Positions 45,367 to 56,180 of a DNA stretch of 64,000 nucleotides are shown piece after piece (the stretch's first letter is position 1; the number at the start of each line of letters is the position of its first letter). The translations under genes and the position numbers were made by a program. This DNA comes from Bacillus sp. FSL K6-3431 (GTDB lineage Bacteria; Bacillota; Bacilli; Bacillales; Bacillaceae_C): positions 3,224,001-3,288,000 of the forward strand of contig NZ_JBBOCT010000001.1 of assembly GCF_038002605.1 (NCBI RefSeq). The letters are read 5' to 3'. Below the pieces are notes generated by a model. The model did not search any database. It had not been told where the DNA came from and worked only from the letters and a program-made list of their open reading frames with translations.

Positions 45367-46305
45367 TTATTTATCTAAGTTTCTTACTTCAATTGGAATT
45401 AATTTATTATTAAATTGTTCACGATACATTTCATATTGTTCAGGTAGCTTCAAACTTTTCCCCATTGTTTTATGTGATTCATCATGTGCAAATCCTGGGG
45501 GATCAGTTGCAATTTCGAATAATATTTCTCCATGCTCTCTAAAGTAGATGGCATTAAAGTAGTTTCTATCTTGTACTGGCGTTACACCATATCCTTTTTC
45601 CCCTACATATTGTTGCCAATCTAATTGATCTTGGTCATCTTTTGCACGCCATGCAATATGGTGAACCGTTCCTACCCCCATTTGTCCTCGTCCACTTGAA
45701 GTTGCTTTTAGATCAACAATATTTCCAATATCACCATAGGATTTAAATCTGATTAAACCACCTTCTTCACCGACTTTTTCCAATCCCATTACTTCTTCAA
45801 GTAATTGGGCTGTTTTAGTCGGCTGAGCAGAGAGCAATGTAGCTCCACCGAAACCTTTTATCGCTACATCTGGCGTTATATCACCGAAAATCCAAGTGTT
45901 CTCATCGCCTTCTTCTCTTTCAACGATTTCTAATTGTAATCCATGGGTATCTGCAAAAGTTAAATACATTTCTCCAAATCGCTCGGTCTTGCTAAAATCA
46001 ATATTAAATTTTTTTAGCCTTTTTTCCCAAAAAGACATAGCGCCTGTCGGAATCACATAGGATGTAACACCTACCTGACCATCACCAATTTCTCCTTGAT
46101 ATGCATCAGCCCACGGAAAGAAGGTAATGATTGTACCAGGTTTACCGTCTCCATCACCAAAATAAAGGTGGTAAGTTCCTGGATCATCGAAATTAATCGT
46201 TTTCTTAACCATTCTTAACCCTAAAACACCTGCATAAAAATCAACGTTTTCCTGCGGATGACCAACGATTGCTGTTATATGATGAATTCCTGCTGTTTTC
46301 TTCAC
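45367..46305 (-). CDS. MhqO-like ring-cleaving dioxygenase (VOC family)
   Basis: A 312-residue vicinal-oxygen-chelate enzyme made of two glyoxalase-like halves. Likely metal ligands are His in GIHHITAIVG (residue ~8), His in TVHHIAWRAKD (~220) and Glu in ILFEIATDPPGF (~270). B. subtilis MhqA and MhqO, which cleave hydroquinone-like rings, have this length and motifs. The ATG follows AGGAG. It sits between the MarR-type repressor gene and the flavin reductase gene, matching mhq-type gene clusters. Confidence 0.88.
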   Translation of the reverse strand: MKKTAGIHHITAIVGHPQENVDFYAGVLGLRMVKKTINFDDPGTYHLYFGDGDGKPGTIITFFPWADAYQGEIGDGQVGVTSYVIPTGAMSFWEKRLKKFNIDFSKTERFGEMYLTFADTHGLQLEIVEREEGDENTWIFGDITPDVAIKGFGGATLLSAQPTKTAQLLEEVMGLEKVGEEGGLIRFKSYGDIGNIVDLKATSSGRGQMGVGTVHHIAWRAKDDQDQLDWQQYVGEKGYGVTPVQDRNYFNAIYFREHGEILFEIATDPPGFAHDESHKTMGKSLKLPEQYEMYREQFNNKLIPIEVRNLDK

Positions 46306-46346
46306 TCCGTTTACTCTCCTTCATTCATTTTACTTTTATGTGACCC

Positions 46347-46769
46347 TTATTGTTCTTTTCCAACCCTTTTTAATATGTCTATCAAGGATTGCTTTTCTTC
46401 CAATGTTATTTCTGAAAAAATGTCTTCAATTACCTTTTGATGCTTTGGAAAGATTTCATCCATAATCTGCTTTCCTTGCTCCGTTATTTGTATATGAACA
46501 ACTCTTCGATCTTCTTTGCAGTCATTTCGTTCTAACAAACCTTTTCCTTCTAATTTATCAATTACATAGGTTATCGAACCGGTATTGATTAGTACTGCAT
46601 TGGAAATCTCTCGAATCGTTTGTTTTCCTTTATGGTATAGCGCTTCTAATACAGTAAAATCAGAGATACCCATTCCGTAACTGCTTATATCCTTTTTAAT
46701 GCGTTCTTGAACTGATTTTGAAGACTTCATCAATACGACAAATGACTTTAATGACAAATTTTTGCTCAT
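46347..46769 (-). CDS. MhqR-like MarR family repressor
   Basis: A 140-residue winged-helix repressor. The DNA-binding part reads KQTIREISNAVLINTGSITYVIDKLEGKGLLER (about residues 45-78) with the wing CKEDRRVVHIQITEQG. Gene order with a ring-cleaving dioxygenase, esterase and quinone reductase points to MhqR, which in B. subtilis senses quinones and hydroquinones. The ATG at 46769 follows GGGGAGG, shorter than the open frame. It is first in its transcript, with a clear promoter and a 25-base palindrome ahead, so autoregulation is likely. Confidence 0.82.
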   Translation of the reverse strand: MSKNLSLKSFVVLMKSSKSVQERIKKDISSYGMGISDFTVLEALYHKGKQTIREISNAVLINTGSITYVIDKLEGKGLLERNDCKEDRRVVHIQITEQGKQIMDEIFPKHQKVIEDIFSEITLEEKQSLIDILKRVGKEQ

Positions 46770-46793
46770 CACGGAACCTCCCCGAAAATTACA

Positions 46794-46818
46794 TTTAATT
46801 AATTTATTATTAATTAAA
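46794..46818. promoter_or_regulatory. Palindromic operator candidate for the MhqR-like repressor
   Basis: tttaattaat-ttatt-attaattaaa, with perfect 10-base arms, lies between the predicted transcription start (about 46831) and the repressor's start codon. It differs from the GC-containing MhqR box of B. subtilis. Confidence 0.6.
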
Positions 46819-46837
46819 GTATCTTGAATTAAAGACA

Positions 46838-46866
46838 ATAATACAATATCGTTTATTGGATGTCAA
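46838..46866 (-). promoter_or_regulatory. Promoter of the mhq-like block
   Basis: On the minus strand a perfect TTGACA, 17 bases and TATTAT, a strong sigma-A promoter. Confidence 0.8.
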
Positions 46867-47061
46867 TTAGTTGGATTATTTATCTTTCGAGAATATTATG
46901 TGCGGAGTAGTATCGAGGTTATGTAATCTTCTCGAAAGGTTAGTTTATTTTTAAATAAAGACTTTTTTTCTTACCAGATTTCATCCCTTCACTACTTCCA
47001 ACGCCTTTTATTTATAATCAACCAAAGTCCAAAGATTAACTAAAGGTAATATTTATAAATG

Positions 47062-47090
47062 AAAAAAACACCTCAACATTTGAGGTGTTT
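47062..47090 (-). terminator. dnaC terminator
   Basis: AAACACCTCAA and TTGAGGTGTTT arms followed by a T-run on the minus strand, directly after the helicase stop. Confidence 0.9.
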
Positions 47091-47095
47091 CATCA

Positions 47096-48457
47096 TTATG
47101 CCCCTGAAGGAACAGCTGATTCATCATATCTGTACTCAAGATTTACGAATTTATTGTATTCCTTTACGAACGCAAGCGATACGGTACCAACTGGTCCATT
47201 ACGCTGTTTCGCAATGATAATTTCAATAATATTTTTATTCTCTGATTCCTGATCATAGTAATCATCACGATAAAGGAATGCAACGATATCAGCATCCTGC
47301 TCAATACTTCCTGACTCACGGATATCTGACATCATTGGTCGTTTGTCTTGACGTTGTTCCACACCACGGGAAAGCTGAGAAAGTGCAATTACAGGTACTT
47401 CTAATTCACGAGCTAATCCTTTTAACATACGGGAAATTTCCGAAACTTCCTGCTGACGGTTTTCTTTGGAGTTCCCGCTTCCTTGAATCAGCTGCAAATA
47501 ATCGATAAGAATCATTCCAAGACCATGCTCCTGTTTCAAGCGGCGACATTTAGAACGAATTTCTCCAATTCTAATACCTGGTGTGTCGTCTATAAAAATA
47601 CCTGAATTAGATAGACTTCCCATTGCCATTGTTAATTTTTTCCAGTCGTCATCGGTCAAGGAACCTGTTCTTAAATTTTGCGCATTAATATTGCCTTCCG
47701 CACAAAGCATCCTCATCACAAGCTGCTCTGCCCCCATCTCTAGACTAAAAATCGCGACGTTTTCTCCCGTTTTCGTTCCGACGTTTTGTGCAATATTTAG
47801 CGCAAATGCCGTCTTCCCGACAGAAGGACGGGCTGCAACGATAATTAAATCATTTCGTTGAAAACCTGCTGTCATCCGATCGAGCTCGCTAAAACCCGAT
47901 GGAATACCGGTCACATCACCTTTTTGATGGTGTAAAAGTTCAATATTATCATAGGCACGGACAAGTACATCTTTTATATTATGAAAAGCTCCCGCATTTT
48001 TTCGCTGAGCCACTTCCATGATTTGTTTTTCTGCTTCATCAAGAAGTTCATTTACTTCGTCTTCTCGTGTAAAGCCATCTGTTGCTATATTAGTAGCCGT
48101 TCTGATTAAACGACGAAGTAATGATTTTTCCTCAACTATTCTAGCATAGTATCCAATATTGGCAGCTGTTGGTACAGATATAGAAATCTCACTTAAGTAA
48201 GAAATGCCACCAATGTCTTCTAACATTTTAGCTGCCGACAGTTCTTCTGTCACGGTAACTAAGTCAACTGCTTTTCCCAACTCATTTAGCTTTAACATTA
48301 CAGCATAAATTTTTTGATGGGCACTACGATAAAAATCATCAGGTATCAGTATTTCAGATGCAAGAATTAAGGCAGACGGTTCTAAAAAAATCGCACCAAT
48401 TACAGCCTGCTCCGCTTCTATATTTTGGGGCGGGGTTCTATCCACCATTTCACTCAT
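47096..48457 (-). CDS. dnaC: Replicative DNA helicase (DnaB family; dnaC in Bacillus)
   Basis: A 453-residue hexameric fork helicase. The N-terminal primase-interacting domain starts PPQNIEAEQAVIGAI, Walker A lies in VAARPSVGKTAFALN near residue 210, Walker B in GMILIDYLQLIQG near 315, and the arginine-finger region near the C-terminus (AKQRNGPVGTVSLAF). The ATG follows GGGAGGAG. In B. subtilis purA and walR lie next to it upstream in the map; here 14 kb of other genes separate them. Confidence 0.97.
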   Translation of the reverse strand: MSEMVDRTPPQNIEAEQAVIGAIFLEPSALILASEILIPDDFYRSAHQKIYAVMLKLNELGKAVDLVTVTEELSAAKMLEDIGGISYLSEISISVPTAANIGYYARIVEEKSLLRRLIRTATNIATDGFTREDEVNELLDEAEKQIMEVAQRKNAGAFHNIKDVLVRAYDNIELLHHQKGDVTGIPSGFSELDRMTAGFQRNDLIIVAARPSVGKTAFALNIAQNVGTKTGENVAIFSLEMGAEQLVMRMLCAEGNINAQNLRTGSLTDDDWKKLTMAMGSLSNSGIFIDDTPGIRIGEIRSKCRRLKQEHGLGMILIDYLQLIQGSGNSKENRQQEVSEISRMLKGLARELEVPVIALSQLSRGVEQRQDKRPMMSDIRESGSIEQDADIVAFLYRDDYYDQESENKNIIEIIIAKQRNGPVGTVSLAFVKEYNKFVNLEYRYDESAVPSGA

Positions 48458-48489
48458 TTTATTTCTCCTCCCATATTTTTAAATAATGG

Positions 48490-48640
48490 GCAGCTATTCC
48501 TTAAAGAGGACGTCCAAATAGTCCGGTAAAAACTGCTGTCGAATTTCGTTGTTTGCTCGCTTCAAAGAACTTCGACGGACAGGATGTCCTAGTGCCGATG
48601 TTGCCACAGGACGTGGTGATCTTAGGCCCTTTTTTTCCAC
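48490..48640. repeat. Repeat-like segment between rplI and dnaC
   Basis: This stretch contains ggacaggatgtcc- and gccacaggacgtggtg-type palindromic pieces related to those near 39970 and 52580. It lies in the 330-base intergenic region before the helicase gene and codes for nothing I recognise. Confidence 0.45.
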
Positions 48641-48701
48641 CTTTTTGAACATACATTTGATAAAGGAATATTTATGGGCACCAAATCATACAGGCCTCAT
48701 A

Positions 48702-48739
48702 GAAAAAATGTGATCGGCCTGAACCGTATCACATTTTTA
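48702..48739 (-). terminator. Terminator of the yybS-gdpP-rplI operon
   Basis: aaaaatgtgat and atcacattttt arms around 13 bases, with T-rich ends, just after rplI. Confidence 0.85.
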
Positions 48740-48786
48740 TGCTAGCTCTATTCTACCATGGAAACTTGATTTGAAGTATGGAAAAT

Positions 48787-49236
48787 TTAGTTTCCTTCTT
48801 TTACATGTACATGGACCGTTGCTGTAACTTGTTGATGAAGTTTTAACGGAACTTTTGTTACACCCAATGAACGTATTGCGTCATCCAAGACAAATTTGCG
48901 TCTATCTACTTTAATATTATGTGCCTTCTTCAATTCATCTGCAATTTGCTTACTTGTAATAGAACCGAATAATCGACCACCTTCACCAGACTTTGCTGTT
49001 AATTCTACTTGCAAATTCTCAATCTTTTCTTTCAATTGATTCGCTTCCACAACTTCTTCTTCAGCCGCTTTTTGTTCTTTTTTCTTTTGATTATCCAAAG
49101 ACTTCATGCTGCCAGCTGTAGCCTCTACCGCAAGCCCTTGCTTAATTAAAAAGTTTTGCGCATAACCGACCGCTACATCCTTCACTTCACCTTTTTTACC
49201 TTTTCCTTTTACGTCTTTTAAAAATATTACTTTCAT
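48787..49236 (-). CDS. rplI: 50S ribosomal protein L9
   Basis: A 149-residue L9 with the N-terminal RNA-binding domain ([20 protein letters not shown], then GYAQNFLI), a long connecting helix rich in K and E, and the C-terminal domain with [16 protein letters not shown]. It overlaps the gdpP stop by four bases, so translation is coupled. Confidence 0.97.
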   Translation of the reverse strand: MKVIFLKDVKGKGKKGEVKDVAVGYAQNFLIKQGLAVEATAGSMKSLDNQKKKEQKAAEEEVVEANQLKEKIENLQVELTAKSGEGGRLFGSITSKQIADELKKAHNIKVDRRKFVLDDAIRSLGVTKVPLKLHQQVTATVHVHVKEGN

Positions 49237-51206
49237 TTTTCTTGACTCCCTTCCAAATAATCATCTAATATTTGTTTTAATTTCAACTCTGCTTCAATGA
49301 CTTTCAATCCTTGTAGTTGAGTAGCAGCATTGGATAAGTGTCCACCACCTCCAAGTGCTTCCATAACAACTTGTACGTTGATTTCTCCTAGTGAACGAGC
49401 ACTTATGCCCACCACGTCTTCCTCACGCTTAGATATAACAAATGATGCGGATACACCATCCATTGTCAATAATGCATCAGCGGCTTGCGCAATCATTACA
49501 GGATCATATACTTCATCGTCTGTTCCTGTCGCAATCGCTATACCAGCCTTGTAAAACTCAACCGTTTCAATCAATCTTGAGCGCTTAATATACGTCTCCA
49601 CATCTTCTTTTAAAAACCTCTGGACCATGACCGTATCTGCACCAAGTGAGCGTAGATAGGAGGCTGCATCGAATGTTCTTGACCCCGTCCGCAATGTAAA
49701 GCTCTTCGTATCTACAATAATACCTGATAATAATGCAGTTGCTTCAAGTGTATTGATTTTTTCACCTTTTGGTTGGTATTCAAGTAACTCTGTTACAAGC
49801 TCTGCCGTTGACGATGCATATGGCTCCATATAAACGAGCAATGGTTTTTTTATAAAGTCTTCGCTTCGGCGATGATGATCAATGACGACGATGCGTTCCG
49901 TTTTACCTAAGAGCTTCTCCTCAATCACCAAGGATGGTTTATGTGTATCAACAACAACAAGAAGGGTATTATCTGTCATCAGTTCCATTGCCTCTTCTGG
50001 CGTGATTAACCAAGAGAATAATTCGGGATAGCCTTTCATCTCTTCGATCAACCGTCTAACACCTGTATCAATTTCTGCAAAATCAATCACTATATAACCT
50101 TCACGCTGATTCATTTCAGCAGCTTTTCTAATACCGATAGATGCACCGATCGCATCCATATCAGGATATTTATGACCCATTACGATCACTTTATCACTTT
50201 CAATCATTAATTCCTTTAAAGCATGTGAAATGACACGAGCTCTAACTCTTGTACGCTTTTCCATCGGATTTGTTTTTCCACCATAAAATTGTAGTTTACC
50301 ATTAGGCAGCTTTATCGCCACTTGGTCTCCTCCACGCCCCAACGCTAGATCCAAACTTGATTGAGCAAGGATACCGAGTTCCGGGAGCGAAGAAACCCCA
50401 AAGCCAACCCCGATGCTTAATGTAAGGGAAGTATTTTGTTTCAATGTCTTTTCTCGGACAACATCCAGTATTGAAAACTTATCCTTCTCTAACTCACGTA
50501 AGATTTCTTCATTAAACAGTGTAACAAAACGTTCCGAGGATGTCCTTTTTAGAAAAATGCCATGGTTGAGCGCCCATTTATTTAATAATGATGTTACTGT
50601 ACTGTTTAATTCACTTCTTGACTGATCATCCATTCCTTGTGTCGCATCATCGTAATTATCTAAATAAATAATTGCGATCACATTGCGTTCCATTTCATAG
50701 CGTTTTACTGTTTCGATTTGCTCAGTCACATCAAAGAAATATAAAAGTCTTTCCTCTGATTTAAAATATATACGGAACTTTCTTTCGTTTAAAGTGACGA
50801 TTTCTGATTCTATCTCTTGTTTAATAAGTGGTATAATCGATTCCCCTACATCATATAAGGATCGACCAACGAGTGTATTTTCATTAAAACATGATGCCAT
50901 AAATGGATTTGTCCATTCAATATAATAATCATCATTAATGAGCATAATCCCAATTGGCATTTCTAATAGAGCTTCTTCGCCGACCTTTTTCACTCTATAC
51001 GACAATGTAGATATATGCTTTTCTATGGATGTAACCATATCGGTCTCGATTTTAATAGCTACAAAGGTTAACGCTATAAGTATGATAGCCCCCATTATCG
51101 ATAGCCACCAGTACTGGAGGCCAACAATAACAAGAAGAACAGCTGACATAACCAAAATAGTATAGAAAGGATAGCGCATCCTTCGTGATTTTACATAGGA
51201 AGGCAT
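49233..51206 (-). CDS. gdpP: Cyclic-di-AMP phosphodiesterase GdpP (YybT)
   Basis: A 657-residue membrane phosphodiesterase hydrolysing c-di-AMP to pApA. Two N-terminal helices (about residues 13-50) precede a PAS-like domain, a degenerate GGDEF domain ([12 protein letters not shown] near residue 290) and the DHH/DHHA1 catalytic module with [21 protein letters not shown] and [11 protein letters not shown], ending with [13 protein letters not shown]. All DHH metal ligands appear intact. It is preceded by AAGGAG and lies between yybS and rplI, as in B. subtilis. Confidence 0.97.
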   Translation of the reverse strand: MPSYVKSRRMRYPFYTILVMSAVLLVIVGLQYWWLSIMGAIILIALTFVAIKIETDMVTSIEKHISTLSYRVKKVGEEALLEMPIGIMLINDDYYIEWTNPFMASCFNENTLVGRSLYDVGESIIPLIKQEIESEIVTLNERKFRIYFKSEERLLYFFDVTEQIETVKRYEMERNVIAIIYLDNYDDATQGMDDQSRSELNSTVTSLLNKWALNHGIFLKRTSSERFVTLFNEEILRELEKDKFSILDVVREKTLKQNTSLTLSIGVGFGVSSLPELGILAQSSLDLALGRGGDQVAIKLPNGKLQFYGGKTNPMEKRTRVRARVISHALKELMIESDKVIVMGHKYPDMDAIGASIGIRKAAEMNQREGYIVIDFAEIDTGVRRLIEEMKGYPELFSWLITPEEAMELMTDNTLLVVVDTHKPSLVIEEKLLGKTERIVVIDHHRRSEDFIKKPLLVYMEPYASSTAELVTELLEYQPKGEKINTLEATALLSGIIVDTKSFTLRTGSRTFDAASYLRSLGADTVMVQRFLKEDVETYIKRSRLIETVEFYKAGIAIATGTDDEVYDPVMIAQAADALLTMDGVSASFVISKREEDVVGISARSLGEINVQVVMEALGGGGHLSNAATQLQGLKVIEAELKLKQILDDYLEGSQEK

Positions 51207-51222
51207 TCCTTCAACTCCTTCA

Positions 51223-52161
51223 TTATTTTTTATCGAGGTAAGTTCTTAGATTAAATCCTATATCAATTATACCTAACATTCGTACGATAGATAGAAAGAT
51301 CGGGAAAAAAAGTGTTAAAATCACTGCCAATATAGGAAACACTAATGGCCATTTCTTTAAATGACTGTAGAAATAAATAAATGCCAAACCTTGAATGACT
51401 AACAATGCTTGTAAAATAAAAGCACCATTCACTAAAACCATATACATATATGTTCCAGATTCAGGTTGAACAAGAAGCGTTAATACTAAAGCAACAAGAT
51501 AATACCACAAAACACTTTTAGGTAATTTCAATTCACGAAATGTACCAAACTTCGGCACATTCACCCCTAGGCGCTTGGCAATTGGAAAATTGATAATAAC
51601 CAACAATAAAACAGTAGAAAAGGACAATATAATCAATAATGTCGGAGCCATAGTGCCCATTAATTGGATCATCTCATTCATTTGTTCATGCATTTTTGCT
51701 GGAGGAGCTTGTCCAAATGATTCTAAAGCTTGCGTATATTGGTCCATAGACGTTTTAAATAACTGACCAAGTTCTTCAATAAAGTTCACAGACAAAAATA
51801 TAGTAGCTATCATATAAAACAGCACTATATTAAATAGAAACGCCATACTTGAAGACAAATAAATAATTGCCTTACTTTTTCCAGTTCTAATACCGTACCC
51901 CATCACTATACCAATCGTCGCATTTATGAAAGCAAATGGGACAGCTACAATCGATCCAATGATAAAAGCAATAAGCATAGCCCCAACCAATAAAATTGCT
52001 GCGTTTTTTAACGGATATTTAGCGCTATACAATAGGAATGGAAGAATTAAAAACAATTGAGTCACAATCATTACTAAAGGCACATACATGGAAACAAACA
52101 ATAACACTACAAATATCCCCAGCATCAGTGCTCCTTCAGTCAACATTCGGGTATTTTTCAC
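51223..52161 (-). CDS. yybS: YybS family DUF2232 membrane protein
   Basis: A 312-residue protein with about eight membrane helices, of the DUF2232/YybS family located upstream of gdpP throughout Bacillaceae. The N-terminal LTEGALMLGIFVVLLFVSMYVP and a central hydrophilic loop (QYTQALESFGQAPPAKMHEQM) are visible. A transport-related role (ECF S-component-like fold) has been suggested for such proteins; nothing here proves it. The start is GTG with AGAGGTG ahead. It forms an operon with gdpP, 16 bases downstream. Confidence 0.9.
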   Translation of the reverse strand: MKNTRMLTEGALMLGIFVVLLFVSMYVPLVMIVTQLFLILPFLLYSAKYPLKNAAILLVGAMLIAFIIGSIVAVPFAFINATIGIVMGYGIRTGKSKAIIYLSSSMAFLFNIVLFYMIATIFLSVNFIEELGQLFKTSMDQYTQALESFGQAPPAKMHEQMNEMIQLMGTMAPTLLIILSFSTVLLLVIINFPIAKRLGVNVPKFGTFRELKLPKSVLWYYLVALVLTLLVQPESGTYMYMVLVNGAFILQALLVIQGLAFIYFYSHLKKWPLVFPILAVILTLFFPIFLSIVRMLGIIDIGFNLRTYLDKK

Positions 52162-52247
52162 TATTACACCTCTTTAGCTTATATATACCTTTTCTATTTT
52201 ACCGATGATTCGCCCAAGGTTCAACTTTGCGGCGTTGATTAAAGAAA

Positions 52248-52275
52248 GAGATGTTTCTAATAAAAGAAACATCTC
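52248..52275 (-). terminator. Terminator-like hairpin upstream of yybS
   Basis: gagatgtttct and agaaacatctc are perfect 11-base arms followed on the minus strand by TTTCTTTAAT. It may be the original terminator of the chemoreceptor gene, now 450 bases away because of an inserted repeat. Confidence 0.6.
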
Positions 52276-52473
52276 CCAATTATTCAACACGGTATCCTCT
52301 ATGATTACGAATCAGCTAAAGCTAATTCATAAGAAGAAACTCAACTATAGCACAGATGACCTTGCGAAAAAATGAATGTTCGTTAGGTTTATTTGGTATG
52401 CAGATTCCCCAGAATGTATAAAGCACTTAAAGCACCTTGCTGCGTTTGTATGAATGGAACAACACTATAAGAC

Positions 52474-52718
52474 CAAGTTGATTGGAGCGGAAGGCGGCGA
52501 CTCCTGGGGATTAGCGTGACAGGTGAGACCCTGCAAGGAGCTATTACGGAACGAAGCCTAAAGTTAAAGTCGCCACATCGTGTGGCAACGGCTTCGTAAC
52601 CAACATCCTGTTTGCCAGGCGGCACACCGCACGCCCTCGGAAAGCGCCGCCTAGAGCGGAAAACAACAGTATTAATAGATCCTTGCATTGTATTAGGAGG
52701 ACTTTTTCAGTGCCCTCC
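52474..52718. repeat. Interspersed GC-rich repeat (copy B)
   Basis: The element runs from ttggagcggaaggcggcgac to a related inverted end (ggaaagcgccgcctagagcgg) and holds a caccgcacgccc block plus inner ccacatcgtgtggc and ccaacatcctgt palindromes. A ggagg...cctcc stem (52692-52719) borders it. I recognise this type as a dispersed non-coding repeat in Bacillaceae. It is clearly more GC-rich than its surroundings and lies between the chemoreceptor gene and yybS. Confidence 0.7.
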
Positions 52719-52729
52719 AATTATACCGT

Positions 52730-54730
52730 TTATATTTTAAAATGATTGATGGACTCATGCAATTCATGACTCAAGTTTGTGAGTTGTTCTGCTGATTCAG
52801 CGACAGACTGGATCGCACGCAACTGCTCATCAGTTGAGGCACTTACTTGCTCACATGCTGCTGCTGTTTCTTCTGAAGTAGCAGCCATCGTTTGGATCGT
52901 ATTATCTACATCTTCTTTATAAACTGTTACCTTTTGCACTTCACTAAACACGGTATCAATAGATGATTGCATTTCTTGAAGTAGTATAGAAATTTCTCCA
53001 AAGGTCACTTCTGTGTCTTTTACAACCTTTTCTTGCACTTGGAAGTTCTCACTTGTATCCAGCATTTGCTTCGATACTTGTTGTGCACCATTCTGTAGTT
53101 CCTGAACAGTAACTTTGACTTCTTCCGTTGAGCGAGCAGACTGCTCAGCTAATTTGCGAACTTCTTCTGCAACAACAGCAAAGCCTTTTCCATGTTCCCC
53201 TGCTCTAGCCGCCTCAATGCTAGCATTTAAAGCAAGTAAATTAGTCTGGGAAGATATTTCTGTTATCGTCTCCATTACACTACCAATTGCATGTACTTTG
53301 AGATCCATCTGTCCAATCACATTAGTCATGGATTGTAAGTTATCTTTCCATTCGTTGAATGAATTTTTCAAATCTTGCATCTGTCCCTGACCTACTGAAT
53401 TTATTGCTCCGGCTCTATCGGCGCTTTCCGCCATTATGGAGGTCCGCTCGTTAATAATATCAATTTGATTAACTAGCAAGTGGGAATTCTCACTAACTTG
53501 TTCTGCATCTTCAGCAGATCTCGATGCACCCTGCGCAATTTCATTTACAGCAATTGCCATTTCCTCACCCGCTGCATTTGTTTCTTCTGAGGCAGCACTC
53601 AAACTTTCAGCAGACTCCCTTACATTATCAACAGAATCATTTACTACTGAGATCAAACGGTTCATACTATCAACCATCTTATTAAAGTTATTTGCCAATT
53701 GCCCAAACTCATCTTTAGATTGGATATCAGAACGTACAGTTAAATCTCCTTCTGCCACTTTATTCATCGTTTGCTCTAATTTAAAAAGTGGTCTAATCAT
53801 TCTGCTAATCATCAAAACCAAAACAATTACGGTGAATATTACCGTGGCTAAAGCCACCAAAAAAACAATCTTATTTGCTTCTGATGCTACCTTTCCAATT
53901 TCTTTTTCAGGATAGATTACCCCTAGTTTCCAGCCTACATCTGGTAGAGTTCGAAAGATATTTAATTTGCGTTCTCCATCAAGTGTATAACGAATAACTC
54001 CTTCTTGTTTATCGTTATACATTTTAGCAACATACGATTTTTTCGATATATTCTCTCCACGTAGCGTTGGATGTATGATAGCCGTCCCTTCCGCATCGAG
54101 AATAAAAGGAAATCCATTAAAGCCAAACTTACTAGCCGAAATTTTTTCCGTCAAAGTAGATAGATTTATATCCACTCCAACAACAGCAATAACAGAGCCA
54201 TCTACAACTAGCGCTTTGGAAGCTGTAATGACAAACTCACCTGTTGCTTCATCTACATAAGGGTTACTCCAGTTGACCTTTTCTGTTTCTTCAAATGCAA
54301 GTTGATACCAAGATCTAGTTGTTGGATCAAATTTGCCAAGATCCGCATATGGAATAATATTTGTATGTTTATTAGGTAGGGAAATAAAAACAGAGGTAGA
54401 CTCCGCATAATTATCAATATAAGTATTAAATTCCTCTTCCAGTAGTGTTTTTATGTCATTTGTTACATTTTTGTCTTTGTTAGCTAGGATTAGGGCATAA
54501 TTCCTAATTGTCCATGTATGAGAAAGTTGGTCCAAACTTCTCTCATATTGTCCCAAAAAATATTGAATTGAATTTCCTAATTCAGCTACCGTTCCCTCAC
54601 TTTGAATGATTAAATTTGCTTCCGTCCTATTTTTAACTTGATTACTACTAATAGATATAATAATTGCTACAGATGCAATGATTAAAAGCACGACTGTACC
54701 TATTATCTTCGTTTTTATTGAATTGAACAT
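52730..54730 (-). CDS. Methyl-accepting chemotaxis protein with Cache sensor
   Basis: A 666-residue transmembrane chemoreceptor. Membrane helix 1 (about residues 8-28) and helix 2 (about 280-302) flank a dCache-like extracellular domain containing [13 protein letters not shown] and [11 protein letters not shown], typical of amino-acid-type sensors. HAMP follows, then the long signalling hairpin with the conserved tip [31 protein letters not shown]. The ATG at 54730 is 13 bases from GGAGG, longish but the best option. It is inserted between rpsR and yybS, where B. subtilis has other genes. Confidence 0.92.
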   Translation of the reverse strand: MFNSIKTKIIGTVVLLIIASVAIIISISSNQVKNRTEANLIIQSEGTVAELGNSIQYFLGQYERSLDQLSHTWTIRNYALILANKDKNVTNDIKTLLEEEFNTYIDNYAESTSVFISLPNKHTNIIPYADLGKFDPTTRSWYQLAFEETEKVNWSNPYVDEATGEFVITASKALVVDGSVIAVVGVDINLSTLTEKISASKFGFNGFPFILDAEGTAIIHPTLRGENISKKSYVAKMYNDKQEGVIRYTLDGERKLNIFRTLPDVGWKLGVIYPEKEIGKVASEANKIVFLVALATVIFTVIVLVLMISRMIRPLFKLEQTMNKVAEGDLTVRSDIQSKDEFGQLANNFNKMVDSMNRLISVVNDSVDNVRESAESLSAASEETNAAGEEMAIAVNEIAQGASRSAEDAEQVSENSHLLVNQIDIINERTSIMAESADRAGAINSVGQGQMQDLKNSFNEWKDNLQSMTNVIGQMDLKVHAIGSVMETITEISSQTNLLALNASIEAARAGEHGKGFAVVAEEVRKLAEQSARSTEEVKVTVQELQNGAQQVSKQMLDTSENFQVQEKVVKDTEVTFGEISILLQEMQSSIDTVFSEVQKVTVYKEDVDNTIQTMAATSEETAAACEQVSASTDEQLRAIQSVAESAEQLTNLSHELHESINHFKI

Positions 54731-54923
54731 ATAAACAATGGCTCCTCCCAATTATCACTCACTATATGTATTTCGACAAAGAAAGCCAAAAGTTTAATAT
54801 ATTAAAAAAATACCATATTTTACATGTAATTGTAGAGGTTTAGCCGATTAGCGTACTTTATAATAAACCTTGACATAAAAAAAGAATCAATAGCATCAAT
54901 TAGTAATGGATTTATAAAAACAA

Positions 54924-54959
54924 AAAAAGAGCAACAAGGAATCCCTTGCTACTCTTTTT
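54924..54959 (-). terminator. Terminator of the rpsF-ssb-rpsR operon
   Basis: aaaaagagcaacaagg and ccttgctactcttttt arms around aatc, just after rpsR. Confidence 0.88.
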
Positions 54960-54964
54960 GTATA

Positions 54965-55222
<258 letters not shown>

Positions 55223-55285
55223 TTATTTCATCCAGCAGCTTCAGCCCAAGCCCTTCGAGGTCACAAGGTGCATCTGCTTTTGAGT

Positions 55286-55822
55286 TTAGAATGGAAGATC
55301 ATCATCAGAAATGTCGATAGGTTGCCCATCATTTGAGAATGGATCTTCATTAGTTCGGGTAAAACTTTGATTATTGTTTTGATTATTGTTTGGATTACTA
55401 CGTTGTTGATTCTGATTTTGCCCATAGGAGTTATCCTGGCCTCTTTGTTCTCCACCGTATTGGTTTCCTCCAAAGTTACCGCTGCGTTCTTGTGATCCAC
55501 CGCTTCTAGGCTCAAGAAATTGAACGCTGTCTGCCATTACTTCCGTGATATATACACGTTTACCATCCTGACCTTCAAAATTACGTGTTTGGATGCGGCC
55601 ATCAACACCTGCTAAACTACCCTTTTTCAAATAGTTAGCAACGTTTTCCGCCGGTTTACGCCAAATTACACAGTTAATAAAGTCAGCTTCCCGCTCCCCC
55701 TGTTGATTCGTAAAAGTGCGGTTAACTGCTAACGTAAAATTTGCTACTGCTACGCCATTTGGAGTATAGCGCAAATCTGGGTCTTTTGTTAATCGTCCTA
55801 CTAATACAACTCGGTTCATCAT
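55286..55822 (-). CDS. ssb: Single-stranded DNA-binding protein
   Basis: A 178-residue SSB of the essential SsbA type. The OB fold ([20 protein letters not shown] to about residue 105) is followed by a low-complexity Gly/Gln/Asn-rich linker and the acidic C-terminal tip DISDDDLPF that recruits repair and replication proteins. The ATG at 55822 lies nine bases after AGAGG; the longer open frame would run back through a parS palindrome and is unlikely to be translated. It is the middle gene of the S6-SSB-S18 operon. Confidence 0.97.
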   Translation of the reverse strand: MMNRVVLVGRLTKDPDLRYTPNGVAVANFTLAVNRTFTNQQGEREADFINCVIWRKPAENVANYLKKGSLAGVDGRIQTRNFEGQDGKRVYITEVMADSVQFLEPRSGGSQERSGNFGGNQYGGEQRGQDNSYGQNQNQQRSNPNNNQNNNQSFTRTNEDPFSNDGQPIDISDDDLPF

Positions 55823-55859
55823 CAGAATCAACCTCTTCTCTATATACTTCTTTATAAAA

Positions 55860-55875
55860 TGTTTCACGTGAAACA
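55860..55875. other. parS site between rpsF and ssb
   Basis: tgtttcacgtgaaaca, identical to the site in walK, is a perfect 16-base palindrome in the 60-base intergenic spacer. Confidence 0.85.
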
Positions 55876-55882
55876 TTTAAGT

Positions 55883-56170
55883 TTACTTTTCGTCTTTAAC
55901 AACAATATGACGAATGATATCGCCACTGATCTTCGCAAGACGGTCGAATTCCTGAACTGCTTCAGGTTTTGCATTCGTTTGGATTAAACGGTAATATCCG
56001 TCACGGAAATCGTTAATCTCATATGCAAGTCGACGCTTACCCCAATCTTTTGATTCGATGATTTCCGCTCCTTCAGAAGTTAGGATATTATCGAATCGCT
56101 CAGTAACTGCTGTTTTCGCCTCATCTTCAATGTTTGGGCGGATAATGTACATGATCTCGTACTTTCTCAT
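55883..56170 (-). CDS. rpsF: 30S ribosomal protein S6
   Basis: A 95-residue S6 with [19 protein letters not shown], the [18 protein letters not shown] core and an acidic C-terminus. It is the first gene of the operon. A very strong GGAGGTGA precedes the ATG, and its SD is part of a folded leader (56181-56226) that S6:S18 may bind. Confidence 0.98.
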   Translation of the reverse strand: MRKYEIMYIIRPNIEDEAKTAVTERFDNILTSEGAEIIESKDWGKRRLAYEINDFRDGYYRLIQTNAKPEAVQEFDRLAKISGDIIRHIVVKDEK

Positions 56171-56180
56171 CGTTTGTCAC

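Noticed and set aside
52389..52688. 99-codon minus-strand frame, Arg/Pro rich
   Set aside because: It lies wholly inside the GC-rich interspersed repeat; its composition reflects the repeat, not a protein.
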